64,000 nucleotides of DNA from Niabella sp. (lineage in GTDB: Bacteria > Bacteroidota > Bacteroidia > Chitinophagales > Chitinophagaceae), in NCBI GenBank assembly GCA_017744715.1, contig JAGIAT010000011.1:121617-185616 (forward strand), written 5' to 3'. The notes below the pieces were generated by a model that saw only the letters and a program-made list of their open reading frames with translations, ran no database searches and had not been told where the DNA came from. Of this stretch, positions 10,606 through 19,918 are shown piece after piece; within the stretch, counting starts at the first letter, position 1; each line of letters opens with the position of its first letter. Both the position numbers and the translations under genes were made by a program.

Positions 10606-13600
10606 CTATAATGAAAGATTCAGACCAACGGTTACATAGGACGGGGTTGGCCCTATATATTCCGGATCCCAGAACACGTAATTCTTTGTAAACACCGCCA
10701 CGTTCCTGGCCGAAACATTGAACCGTAACTGTGATAGTTTGGCGCGCTCCAGCAACTTTTTGGGAACGGTATACCCGATAGAAATATTATCGAGCCGTAT
10801 AAACGAAATATCCTGCCATACATCGAACGTTACGCCGCCCACATTTGAATTGAGCCGGGCAAAATCATTGCGCGGGTGCTCCGGTGTCCAGTAAGGAATC
10901 GTAAATGAATTGTACCGCTCCAGCGTGATGGAATAGCTGTGTTTTGCCTCATTAAACAACCGTTTATGTCCCCAATAGGAATAGGCGGAAAACGAAAAAT
11001 CAATATTCTTAAATAACTGGAATTCGTTGCGCAATGTAAACCGGAAGCGCGGTTCTGTATACCCCTGGAATTGCTTGTCATCGTTGGTAAATGCATAATC
11101 CTTATTCACATCCTCCAGTTTCATATCTCCCGGTGCAAGCTTATATTTTGCGGCCTCCGCTTCTTCTCCCTGCTGCCATACGCCGGCTACCTTAAAACCC
11201 CAGATGGCATCAATAGCATGTCCTATAAACCATTTATTCAGCAGGTCATCCGCTTCCCGCTGCCCCACAACATTACCCTCTGCATCCAGTATATTCATTT
11301 TATTGCCATACAATGCAACGATCTTATTCCGGTTCAGCGAGAAATTGAAGGTCGTATTCCAGGAAAAATGATCTTTTATGATATTCCTCGATTGCAGGCT
11401 AAGCTCAAAACCCTTGTTATTCACCTGCCCCAGGTTAGAAGGCACCGATACATATCCCGTAACGGAGGGCAGGGCCCGGTTTACCAGCAGGTTATTGGTC
11501 ATCATGGAATATCCTTCCAGGCTTCCGCTGATACGCTGGTTAAACAAACTGAAATCCACGCCTACATTGAGCGACCGGGTGCGCTCCCATTGCAGGAACT
11601 CGTTTCCCATCGCATTCGGGTACAGATACGACTCCTGGTAGGGATTGCCACTTCCATCCACATAAGTGATCAGTCCGTTGGCTAAGGTGGGCAGGGCATC
11701 ATAAATACCAACGGAGCGGTTGCCCGTTTCGCCCCAGGATACCCGTAGCTTTCCGTAGCTGAGCCAGGATGTTTTCATAAAAGGCTCATCGGAAAATACA
11801 TACCCCAGTGCAACCGACGGAAAGGTAGCCCGCGGGTTATTGATACCAAATGCCGAATAACCATCCCGCCGTACCGTTCCTGTGATCATATACCTCGACT
11901 TAAACGCGTAAAACAAGCGGGCCATATACGCATCCCCCGTGCTATAGGTGTCTGAACTGGTTAGTTTCGTTACTGTGGCAGCGCCCATATCATGATAGCC
12001 CAGCACATCGCTCGGTACAAACCCACGTCCGTCCATCGACTGCTGCCAGGTCCGGTATTTCTCTGCATTCGCCAGCAAGGTTACATCAAACTGGTGCACA
12101 TTGCTGATTGTACGGCTCCATTTCAGCAGGTTGTCTACCTGCCAGTTAAATCCGCTGGATGTGTTCCGGATGGCGATGCCTCCCTGCACTTTGTACTCCG
12201 GGTGCTGCGACATATTGTGCAGGTACAGTTCATTATTGGTGAACCGCGGTGAATAATATACTTCATAAGAGATGCCCAGGGGGAGCGATAATTTGGCAAA
12301 CAGTGTATTATCAAGCGATTTATAGGTATAGGACCGTTCTGTATAATACCGGTCGATCAACGGATGCCGGTTGGCTACGGCATCGTCAATCGGATAGATC
12401 TTATAAGTACCATCCGGATTGGTGGGCTGCCCCCAGGGAGAGATACCATCATATTGCCCCCAGGCCACCGGCGCCCCGCTTTCATCCCTTACAGAAAACA
12501 TGGAGTTAACCCCCACCATTAAAAAGTCGGTAACATTAGCATTCAGCCGCAGCCGGCTCCGGTAAACCGAATAATCATCTCCCACTACGGCGCCTTCATT
12601 CTTATCGTGCCCTACAGACCAATAGTAATTGACCCGGTTCGATTTACCGGAGAGGTTGGCATTATAGCTTTGTTGCGATCCGGTGCGGAAGACCATGTCC
12701 TTCCAGTCGGTACTTTGCCCTTTCACATAGTTTTCCCGCTCTACCTGCGACATGCCCAAACGGCGCAGCCAGACATCAGTAGGATCGCCCTGGGCATTAT
12801 CGAAAGCCCGCCAGTCGGCCAACGTAACGCCGGCAGGCAATTGATTGGGATCTTCAAACACATAGCCCGGCGCCGTACGGTTACCACTTTTCAGCACATC
12901 CGATCGCCACTTAATAAATTCATACGGCCCATAAACATCTTCCGAACGGAAAAGATCCACAATTCCCCTGGTAATATTGACGCCGACCCTCGGTTTTTCC
13001 GTACGCCCCAGGCGGGTATTTATAATGATTACACCATTGGCCGATTTAGCTCCGAACACGGCGGCCGAACTGGCATCTTTCAGTACGTCCATGGATTCAA
13101 TATCCGTGGGATTGATATCTGCAAGATCCCCGTTATAAATCACCCCGTCCAATACGATCAGCGGATCCGTGCTGGCCTTCAACGTTCTGCGCCCCCGGAT
13201 TTCTATGCTTCCCCCGCCCTTTGCGGAGGTGGTCAGCCCGATGTTTAGACCGGATACATTACCCCGCATCAGCTCCTGGATATTCCGGGGATTTTCAATC
13301 TCCAGCTTTGCGGTTTTTATGGTGCTTACAGACCCCGTCAGGTCTCTTTTCCGCATGGTTCCGTATCCTACCACCACTACTTCGTCCATCGCGCTTTTCG
13401 ACAATTTCATGATCACATCCACTGTTGCAGCAGCTCCCGCGCTGATCCGTACGGTATCCATTCCCACGTAGGTAAACACCAATACCGCAGCAGGTCCGGC
13501 TGCAATCGCATACCGGCCGTCTTTATCAGATACGGTATTACCAGCCGCGCCCGCCACATCCACGGTAACGCCCTCTAAAGGGGCATTTGTTCCTTCCTGC

Positions 13601-13710
13601 GTAATTTTTCCCGTAATCGTTTTTGTTTGTGCATGCAGCCGGAAATGGGTTGTGCCTGCAAGCAATAGCGAAAGAAGCAAACACCGGTACAACAGTTTTC
13701 TCTTTTTCAT
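10606..13710 (-). CDS. SusC/RagA family TonB-dependent outer membrane transporter (pair 2)
   Basis: The open frame extends to 13821, but the ATG at 13710 begins MKKRKLLYRC with a signal peptide ending LHAQ, parallel to SusC1, giving 1034 residues. Domains in order are carboxypeptidase-regulatory-like (about 28-105), MDEVVVVGYG, plug with DPLIVLDGVIY and VLKDASSAAVFGAKSANG, and a beta barrel. By eye about 87 of the first 128 residues equal SusC1 without gaps, yet the plug and barrel differ widely. The 5' end therefore looks recently duplicated or converted. It pairs with SusD2 21 bp downstream. Confidence 0.95.
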   Translation of the reverse strand: MKKRKLLYRCLLLSLLLAGTTHFRLHAQTKTITGKITQEGTNAPLEGVTVDVAGAAGNTVSDKDGRYAIAAGPAAVLVFTYVGMDTVRISAGAAATVDVIMKLSKSAMDEVVVVGYGTMRKRDLTGSVSTIKTAKLEIENPRNIQELMRGNVSGLNIGLTTSAKGGGSIEIRGRRTLKASTDPLIVLDGVIYNGDLADINPTDIESMDVLKDASSAAVFGAKSANGVIIINTRLGRTEKPRVGVNITRGIVDLFRSEDVYGPYEFIKWRSDVLKSGNRTAPGYVFEDPNQLPAGVTLADWRAFDNAQGDPTDVWLRRLGMSQVERENYVKGQSTDWKDMVFRTGSQQSYNANLSGKSNRVNYYWSVGHDKNEGAVVGDDYSVYRSRLRLNANVTDFLMVGVNSMFSVRDESGAPVAWGQYDGISPWGQPTNPDGTYKIYPIDDAVANRHPLIDRYYTERSYTYKSLDNTLFAKLSLPLGISYEVYYSPRFTNNELYLHNMSQHPEYKVQGGIAIRNTSSGFNWQVDNLLKWSRTISNVHQFDVTLLANAEKYRTWQQSMDGRGFVPSDVLGYHDMGAATVTKLTSSDTYSTGDAYMARLFYAFKSRYMITGTVRRDGYSAFGINNPRATFPSVALGYVFSDEPFMKTSWLSYGKLRVSWGETGNRSVGIYDALPTLANGLITYVDGSGNPYQESYLYPNAMGNEFLQWERTRSLNVGVDFSLFNQRISGSLEGYSMMTNNLLVNRALPSVTGYVSVPSNLGQVNNKGFELSLQSRNIIKDHFSWNTTFNFSLNRNKIVALYGNKMNILDAEGNVVGQREADDLLNKWFIGHAIDAIWGFKVAGVWQQGEEAEAAKYKLAPGDMKLEDVNKDYAFTNDDKQFQGYTEPRFRFTLRNEFQLFKNIDFSFSAYSYWGHKRLFNEAKHSYSITLERYNSFTIPYWTPEHPRNDFARLNSNVGGVTFDVWQDISFIRLDNISIGYTVPKKLLERAKLSQLRFNVSARNVAVFTKNYVFWDPEYIGPTPSYVTVGLNLSL

Positions 13711-13712
13711 TT

Positions 13713-13777
13713 TGTAACAAATTTTTCGTTTAATATTCATTCCGGGTACGTAACCGGAAATACGGTTACGATCAACC
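13713..13777 (-). promoter_or_regulatory. Leader of SusC pair 2 with inverted repeat
   Basis: Positions 13713-13741 match the leader of SusC1. CGTAACCG at 13749-13756 and CGGTTACG at 13763-13770 form an 8-bp dyad with a 6-bp spacer, next to GATCAACC (13770-13777), which is also found beside the SusC1 dyad. This is a candidate operator for PUL control. Confidence 0.5.
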
Positions 13778-13836
13778 CGCCCGCACCTTTTCCTGTGGCA
13801 ACTTCCAGGCAACTGCAACAACCCGGTATGCCGGAT

Positions 13837-15129
13837 CTATTGTATCATCTTCAGGCTGGTATCAAAATCCGTATAGTGATAGTAGTTACCCGCCATCCAG
13901 AAAAGAACCGGCCTGCGCCCCCTGCCCCTGCTTACCGCGTAGGGGCGTATATTATCCACCAAAGACCGGCTGGTAACCGATACCCGCTGCGCCGTGTTTC
14001 CTGCCGTTAACTGTTCTATTTCAAACTTCCCGTTTATTTGCCGGGATAAATAGATGTTCCCCGGGTTGGCATGATCCAATACAATACCGCCCGAGTAATG
14101 CGCTTCCAGCAATTTTTTACCGGGTTTTATAATGGTTATATAGGGCCCCGCATCCGCAATTTTTTTTGTATCCCAGCGCTTCCCGTTCCACCAGGCGTAA
14201 TAATACCGGTGCACTGTTTCTGAAGGATACCTTGCATAGGTAACTACGGGCCGGTTTGCGGCATCCAGTGCAATGTCCCAGATCCAGCTGCGGGCCTTTC
14301 CTGCCGCCGGGTCATACACTTTGCCAACACTGCTGATCAGCACCGGCAGATCGCCGAACCCGCCGATCCTTTTCCCGTTTGTCTGGAAGAAAGCGCCCTT
14401 TTCATAATACATATGATGTACAGAAATATCGGCACCCTGTTTGGGATGGCCATTGGTAAACAGGAAATCAATCCTCGATTTATTATCCGTGGCATATTTT
14501 ACATATTGCGGCGTATTGCGGCCGCCGTTATCCAGCAGGTTTGTTTTTTTGCTCCAGGTATCACCCTGGTCATCACTGTAAATACAATAAATGCCCGTTT
14601 CGCCCCAGGGCTGGTTGATGCCGTTTTGCCGGCGAACGATATTTCTTCCGAAAAGATAGATCCGGTTGTGCTCATCCTGCAGCATAACGGGGTTCATATA
14701 ACAATAGAAATTAACGGAGTCTTTCTTCAAGATCACCCGTTCTTCTTCCCAGGAAGTGATATCTTCCGGGTTCACTGTTTTGCGCATAAAAATATCGCCG
14801 TTGTGATGACAATAAAAGGTCAGCAGCCGGTGATCGGGCAGAAATAAAAAAGAAGGAACATCATGATCATCCTTTTGTAGTTTTTCATGCAGGGTATATT
14901 CCTGCATTTTATGGGTGCGCAGATCCAAAGAGCGTACCATTACATCGCCTGCGTTATTGATATATCCAAAGTACACCGCCTCTTTTTTTTTCCTGTGATA
15001 AATGGCACGGGGATCGGAGAACCAGCACCAGGCTGCATCCGCCGCGGCTACCGCACTGCCCTCCTGCGCCTGCACCGGTTTTTCCGGGAAAAGCAATGCC
15101 AGTAAAAAAACAAACAGACGATAATTCAT
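13837..15129 (-). CDS. Secreted BNR-4 repeat beta-propeller protein
   Basis: The protein has 430 residues with a Sec signal peptide (VFLLALLFPEKPVQAQ). The opening AWCWFSDPRAIY (residues 33-44), followed by repeated blades such as SRIDFLFTNGHPKQG and RPVVTYARYPSE, is typical of the BNR-4 group. That group contains uncharacterised sialidase-like propellers, and some polysaccharide lyases share the fold. It is probably a periplasmic or surface enzyme acting on oligosaccharides. It follows the NagB-like gene by 54 bp and precedes SusC2 by 126 bp. The catalytic activity cannot be assigned from sequence alone. Confidence 0.75.
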   Translation of the reverse strand: MNYRLFVFLLALLFPEKPVQAQEGSAVAAADAAWCWFSDPRAIYHRKKKEAVYFGYINNAGDVMVRSLDLRTHKMQEYTLHEKLQKDDHDVPSFLFLPDHRLLTFYCHHNGDIFMRKTVNPEDITSWEEERVILKKDSVNFYCYMNPVMLQDEHNRIYLFGRNIVRRQNGINQPWGETGIYCIYSDDQGDTWSKKTNLLDNGGRNTPQYVKYATDNKSRIDFLFTNGHPKQGADISVHHMYYEKGAFFQTNGKRIGGFGDLPVLISSVGKVYDPAAGKARSWIWDIALDAANRPVVTYARYPSETVHRYYYAWWNGKRWDTKKIADAGPYITIIKPGKKLLEAHYSGGIVLDHANPGNIYLSRQINGKFEIEQLTAGNTAQRVSVTSRSLVDNIRPYAVSRGRGRRPVLFWMAGNYYHYTDFDTSLKMIQ

Positions 15130-15183
15130 ATAGAAAATTATTTGCTGCGGGTTAAGGGTCGCCCGTCATTTACTACGTATCCG

Positions 15184-15966
15184 TTACTCCGGCTGCAACA
15201 ATTGATCATCCAGCAACCGGGCACTTTCTTCATCCAGGAACACCGATGCATTGGAGTGCGTTCTTAAAATTGTAGAAGGATACAGCGGGGATAACGCTTT
15301 GTAAAAAGTATTGTATACCGCCTGTGCCTTTGCGGCCGATGGAACGATGCAGTACAGACCGGATCCTTTCATCAATGCCGGAATGGTAAGCGTTAGTGCC
15401 GTTGCCGGTACTTCTGCCAGTAATTCAAAGCAGCCGTCGTTCACCTGCTGCTGCCTGCAAATGCCATCCAGCGCTACCACCTTCACCGTTTCACTATCTG
15501 CAAAATCGGCCACGGGCGGATCGTTGAACGCCAGGTGCCCGTTCTCGCCAATGCCCAGGCAAACAACATCGATGGGGTGCTTATGGAGCAGTGCGGTATA
15601 CCGGTAACATTCGGCAGCCAGGTCCGGCGCATTTCCATTCAGGTAATAAACGGCCCGGAACGGAGCTTTGGAAAACAGCCGGTCTTTCAAAAAATTGCCA
15701 AATCCCTGCGGCGCATCAGCCGGCAATCCCACATACTCATCCATATGAAAAGCGTTGATCCGTTCCCAGTTTATATCCTGTAACAGCAAGGCCTCCAGAA
15801 ATTCGTTTTGGGAGGGTGCTGCGGCAAAAATGATATTCACCACTTCCTGCTGCCGCAGCAACTGCCCTACCTGCCGGGCAACAGCCACTGCAGCTGCCGC
15901 GCCCATCGCCCCACGCGTGGAATACTTTTTTATGCGCACATTATTTTTTACTTCACCCATGTCCAT
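15184..15966 (-). CDS. nagB: NagB-family glucosamine-6-phosphate deaminase-like protein
   Basis: This 260-residue cytoplasmic protein has the NagB/6-phosphogluconolactonase fold. HMDEYVG (74-80) holds the catalytic Asp, and GIGENGHLAFNDP (138-150) holds the active-site His144. CRQQQ and GCF motifs follow. The phosphate-binding loop is AAAPSQ (48-53) instead of the TGxTP of classical NagB, which marks a divergent subfamily. The usual reaction is GlcN-6-P to fructose-6-P plus ammonia. In this PUL it would feed an amino sugar into glycolysis, but another hexosamine phosphate is possible. ATG codons at residues 1 and 3 are both plausible starts. Confidence 0.8.
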   Translation of the reverse strand: MDMGEVKNNVRIKKYSTRGAMGAAAAVAVARQVGQLLRQQEVVNIIFAAAPSQNEFLEALLLQDINWERINAFHMDEYVGLPADAPQGFGNFLKDRLFSKAPFRAVYYLNGNAPDLAAECYRYTALLHKHPIDVVCLGIGENGHLAFNDPPVADFADSETVKVVALDGICRQQQVNDGCFELLAEVPATALTLTIPALMKGSGLYCIVPSAAKAQAVYNTFYKALSPLYPSTILRTHSNASVFLDEESARLLDDQLLQPE

Positions 15967-16071
15967 TTGTTTCTTATTGATTGATTAAATTTTAAAATGT
16001 CTTTCCTGTTAGCCCAAGGTTGCTGAACCGGATTCATACCTCCGCAATGCCCGGAAAACCGGGTACCCCGG

Positions 16072-17394
16072 CTACCTTCCGGTGCTTCGCTGCCAATTCC
16101 TGATCCTGTGCCCACGTACTGCATAAAATATCAGATATGCATAACAGGGGATCAGGATCGCGTATGCGGCGCGCACGTTGAACACATCCGCAAAATATCC
16201 GTATACCAATGGCATGATAGCGTTGCCGCAAAGTCCCATGATCATCAGCGAAGCGCCGAGTTTTGTAAAGCGCCCCAGCCCGTCCAGCGCCAGCGGCCAG
16301 ATACCCGCCCATACCAGCGAATTGGCCAATCCCAGTAATACCAGGAACCAGATGGAGATATCGGCCTTATGTCCCAGCAGGGTCACCGGCCCTTCCGTAA
16401 AAAGGATCAATGCGGATAATACCAGCCCGAGGGTCGTACATATCTTTAAAGCGGTAGCCTGACTGAAGAACCGGGGTATACAAACAATTCCGATTACATA
16501 CCCGGTGATGGTTGCTGCCAGCGTATACGAGGGAAAGACCTTGGCTTCCAGTAGCTGAATGCCCATGCTTCCGGCATAATTGATGATGGTATCGATGGCC
16601 ACGATCTGTGTTCCTACGTGTAAAAAAATGGCAATTGCTCCCAGCACCAGGTGCGGAAACTGAAAAATGGAGGTCTTGCCCGAATTGGCCTGGGCTACGG
16701 TTCCGCTTTCCGCTTCGGTGTTGATCTCAGGCAGGGGAGAATACCGCACCATGATCCCTAAAATAAAAAGTACGCTGCCCACTACGGTATAGGGAACAAT
16801 TACGCGGCGGATCAGCTCATCCAGTGCAGCAGCTTTCTCTGCAGGAGCCATTCCGGGGATCTGCTGAAACAAGGTTGCATCTGAAGACCGGAGAATGACC
16901 GCCGCAAAAATCAGGGGCGCCAGGATGCCGGCGCCCTTATTGCAGATTCCCATTATGCTGATCCGTTGTGCAGCGCGTTCCTTTGCGCCCAATATCGTTA
17001 TATAGGGATTGGCAGCGGTTTGCATGATGGCAAGCCCGGTACCCAGCAAAAAAAGCCCCGTCAAAAAAAGTCCGTAGGTACGGCTCAACGCCGCCGGAAC
17101 AAACATAAATGCGCCGGCCGCCATAACCCATAAGGCAATCATCATTCCCTTTTTAAATCCTGTATGCTTCAGAAGATAGGATGAAGGAACCGAGATCACC
17201 AGATAGGAAATATAAAATGCCAGGGCCACGAGGTAGGATTGAAAATGGGTTAACTCGCAGGCGATTTTAAAATACGGGATCAGGATCGCATTGATCCAGG
17301 AAACAAATCCAAAAATAAAAAACAGTACCCCTATGATCACCAGCGACATTACCGTATCTCTTTTACTTAACAGGTTTCCTTCCATTACCGGCAT
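16072..17394 (-). CDS. Sugar MFS transporter, FucP/GluP type
   Basis: The 440-residue protein has about 12 membrane segments. It shows the FucP-family features FFIFGFVSWINAILIPYFK in helix 1 and ANPYITILG in the middle of the N-terminal half (LGTGLAIMQTAANPY). These transporters move fucose, glucose, galactose, mannose or N-acetylglucosamine with protons across the inner membrane. Its place between the NagB-like deaminase and Gfo/Idh genes suggests it imports the PUL's final monosaccharide, possibly an amino sugar. It starts 115 bp after the upstream oxidoreductase gene. Confidence 0.9.
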   Translation of the reverse strand: MPVMEGNLLSKRDTVMSLVIIGVLFFIFGFVSWINAILIPYFKIACELTHFQSYLVALAFYISYLVISVPSSYLLKHTGFKKGMMIALWVMAAGAFMFVPAALSRTYGLFLTGLFLLGTGLAIMQTAANPYITILGAKERAAQRISIMGICNKGAGILAPLIFAAVILRSSDATLFQQIPGMAPAEKAAALDELIRRVIVPYTVVGSVLFILGIMVRYSPLPEINTEAESGTVAQANSGKTSIFQFPHLVLGAIAIFLHVGTQIVAIDTIINYAGSMGIQLLEAKVFPSYTLAATITGYVIGIVCIPRFFSQATALKICTTLGLVLSALILFTEGPVTLLGHKADISIWFLVLLGLANSLVWAGIWPLALDGLGRFTKLGASLMIMGLCGNAIMPLVYGYFADVFNVRAAYAILIPCYAYLIFYAVRGHRIRNWQRSTGR

Positions 17395-17509
17395 TTTTTA
17401 TCTGTAAAAAAATAATGACAAATCACTCCCGCTACCGTTTCGCAGCGAAACAGTACGCCCGGGCGGTATACCCTCCGGGTTACGCTATATGTAAACGTGC
17501 TTTACTAAT

Positions 17510-18865
17510 TTATATACGCGGTTCCCATCCTTTCTCATAGCTGCGCGCCCATAACTTCATGGCCGCTGCATCGGAGCGTATATGCCCGTTTGCAGGATCG
17601 GTTATCAGCATACCCGAGGTGCGCTGCGCAATGTTACCCAACTGCACCAGTAAGGTGCTTTTATACCCTTCCTGAATATCCGAATGCAGGGTGGCATTGC
17701 CCTTTATGGCTTCAAACATATTCTGAAAATGAAACCCGTCCAGTTTTTCGGTGGGGTTCGACAGATCACCGGCCTTAAACTCGGTATTGTCTTTTACGTC
17801 CTTTATCAGTTTATCATCCAGCCCGTAAATGCTGTAACTGTTGCCTCCGTTGATCTGCAGCGATCCCTTCTCCCCATAAAAAATTACACCTACGGAAGCG
17901 CCTTCGTTAAATTTACCGTTGGCGCTGCGGCCTTCCCAGGTGATCATGCTTTTGTTTGCAAACTCTAACGCAATCATTTGCGTATCGGGTGTTTCCCAGT
18001 CGTCTGAAAACGCAAAGGTGCCGCCACTGGATTGTACTTTTGTAGGATAGTCTACCTGCAGGCCCCAGCGTGCCAGGTCCACCATATGCGTACCATTATT
18101 GAGGGCCTCACCCGTACCCCAGTGCCAGAACCAATGCCAGTTATAGTGGATCAGGTTATCCTTGTAAGGGCGCCGGGGCGCCGGCCCCTGCCACAGGTCA
18201 AAGTTGAGCCACGCAGGTACTGCGGCGGGTTTGCCCACCCCAATCGGTTTGCGGCTGTTCGTATACCAGGTTTTTGCAAAATAAGGCCGGCCGATAACGC
18301 CATTATGAATTTCATGGATGGCCTGGGCAACATTGGGCCAGGAACGGCGCTGATTGCCCATTTGCAGTATTTTTCCGTATTTCTTTTGGGCTGCTACTAG
18401 CATCTCCCCTTCCTTTGGATTATGACTACAGGGTTTTTCGAGGTATACATGTTTACCTGCCTGCATCGCCAGCAATGCTGCCGGTGCATGCCAGTGATCC
18501 GGAGTGGCGATCACCATCACATCCAGGTCTTTTTTTTCCAGCGCTTTCCTGAAATCCGGCTGGGCTACCGGTTTAAATTGCTGAATGGTTTCCAAACGGG
18601 TAATGCATTTATCCGCTGCCCGCTGGTCTACATCACTTACATAACGCACTAAACAATTGGGTTGTTTGGCAAAGTTGCCGGCCAGCGCAAGGCCCCGGCT
18701 GTTAACGCCCATTACGCCCATATTGAAGCGTTCATTAGCACCTACAATATGCCTGTAGCTCCGGGCGCTAAAAGAGGGTAATATACCTCCAAAGGTGAGT
18801 GCTGCAGAACTCAATGCCACCTTTTTCACAAAGTCCCTTCTTGTATTGTTTTGTTGTTGCTCCAT
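17510..18865 (-). CDS. Gfo/Idh/MocA family oxidoreductase, Tat-exported
   Basis: The 451-residue protein has a twin-arginine signal (NTRRDFVKK, residues 7-15) and hydrophobic core (VALSSAALTFGGILP). It has the Rossmann start MGVMGVNSRGLALAG, the motif HVYLEKPCSHNPKEGE, then GNQRRSWP, and the active-site segment NNGTHMVDLARW. It belongs to the secreted sugar-oxidoreductase group seen in many Bacteroidota PULs and resembles the product of 677-2104 in layout. It starts 42 bp after the third oxidoreductase gene, so both are probably co-transcribed. The substrate is not known. Confidence 0.9.
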   Translation of the reverse strand: MEQQQNNTRRDFVKKVALSSAALTFGGILPSFSARSYRHIVGANERFNMGVMGVNSRGLALAGNFAKQPNCLVRYVSDVDQRAADKCITRLETIQQFKPVAQPDFRKALEKKDLDVMVIATPDHWHAPAALLAMQAGKHVYLEKPCSHNPKEGEMLVAAQKKYGKILQMGNQRRSWPNVAQAIHEIHNGVIGRPYFAKTWYTNSRKPIGVGKPAAVPAWLNFDLWQGPAPRRPYKDNLIHYNWHWFWHWGTGEALNNGTHMVDLARWGLQVDYPTKVQSSGGTFAFSDDWETPDTQMIALEFANKSMITWEGRSANGKFNEGASVGVIFYGEKGSLQINGGNSYSIYGLDDKLIKDVKDNTEFKAGDLSNPTEKLDGFHFQNMFEAIKGNATLHSDIQEGYKSTLLVQLGNIAQRTSGMLITDPANGHIRSDAAAMKLWARSYEKGWEPRI

Positions 18866-18907
18866 AAAATATTTTTTTATTCCCTGTTCCGTTGCCTGCA
18901 GGGTTTG

Positions 18908-19918
18908 TTAAACGTATTTTTTCAATAAAAGGGTCATATCTACCGGGTTGCCACCGCCTTTCTTGCTCAGGTCGGCGGCTTCCATAAAGGCCATAATCTC
19001 CAGTGTTTCTGCTTCCGGAACGGGGGGATTACCGGTTTCAAAAAAACGGATGATCTCCAGCAGCAACGGATCATAGCCGGTAAAGGGACCCAATACCAAC
19101 TGGTTGGCGGCACCAAATACGGTACCTCCAAAACCATCTTTACCCGCACGCGTTCCCCGGAATGTGCCTACCCTTCCATCTTCCCAGGTACCAATTACAA
19201 TATCCGTATCTGCGGTATAGATGCGGCGCACGGTCTTACATCCCGTTCCCATGGCTGTAAACAGGGTCTCCACTCCGTGTATCCCATACCAGAACAGATC
19301 CGGGTGTGTGGCTTCCAGTTTAGCCGGGCTATACGTTTCAGCACCGATCACTTTCCCGATCTTTCCGTTTTTCACTTCCTGCATGCCGGTAATAAACCGT
19401 AATGAAGAACTGGAGAACACCGGTGTTTTATAGCGGCGGGCCGCTTCAAAAATGGCATGTACATCTTTTAATGACGCCGCCATCGGTTTGTCGATAAACA
19501 GCGGCTTGCGCGCTTTCAGCACCTGCAGGGCCTGCTCCAGGTGGAGGCGGCCGTCGTTGGTTTCCAGCAACACCACATCTGCAAGACCAAGCAGTTCCTG
19601 GATGGAATTTGCGATCGTTACATTGTTTTTCTTTACCTCTTCCGTATACCCGGCAATGCGGTCCACGCTGCTTTTAATATCGCGGCTTCCATAAGGATAG
19701 GCCGCTACAACCCTGTATCCCTGCCATTTTGCATCCGGATTTGCGGCATTCAATGTTTTTACAAATGCTACGGCATGTGAAGTATCCAGCCCGATAATAC
19801 CCACTCTTTTACCCGCTGCTTTTTTACCGGTTGCTGCAGCCATCACGTTCATATTGGTTCCGATTATGCCGGCAGCGGATGCTGCGCCCATTATTTTTAC
19901 AAACTTTCTTCGATGCAT
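18908..19918 (-). CDS. Gfo/Idh/MocA family oxidoreductase of a divergent clade, putative Tat signal
   Basis: The protein has 336 residues with an N-terminal MHRRKFVKIMG and hydrophobic AASAAGIIG, a twin-arginine pattern. The nucleotide fold begins RVGIIGLDTSHAVAFV, with GLDTSH in place of the usual GxGxxG. The family motif is DKP (PLFIDKPMAAS), and YGIHGVETLF supplies the likely active-site His. It is shorter and clearly different from the other two oxidoreductases here. It is the first gene of the PUL gene run, with 486 bp separating it from the upstream regulator. Confidence 0.85.
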   Translation of the reverse strand: MHRRKFVKIMGAASAAGIIGTNMNVMAAATGKKAAGKRVGIIGLDTSHAVAFVKTLNAANPDAKWQGYRVVAAYPYGSRDIKSSVDRIAGYTEEVKKNNVTIANSIQELLGLADVVLLETNDGRLHLEQALQVLKARKPLFIDKPMAASLKDVHAIFEAARRYKTPVFSSSSLRFITGMQEVKNGKIGKVIGAETYSPAKLEATHPDLFWYGIHGVETLFTAMGTGCKTVRRIYTADTDIVIGTWEDGRVGTFRGTRAGKDGFGGTVFGAANQLVLGPFTGYDPLLLEIIRFFETGNPPVPEAETLEIMAFMEAADLSKKGGGNPVDMTLLLKKYV

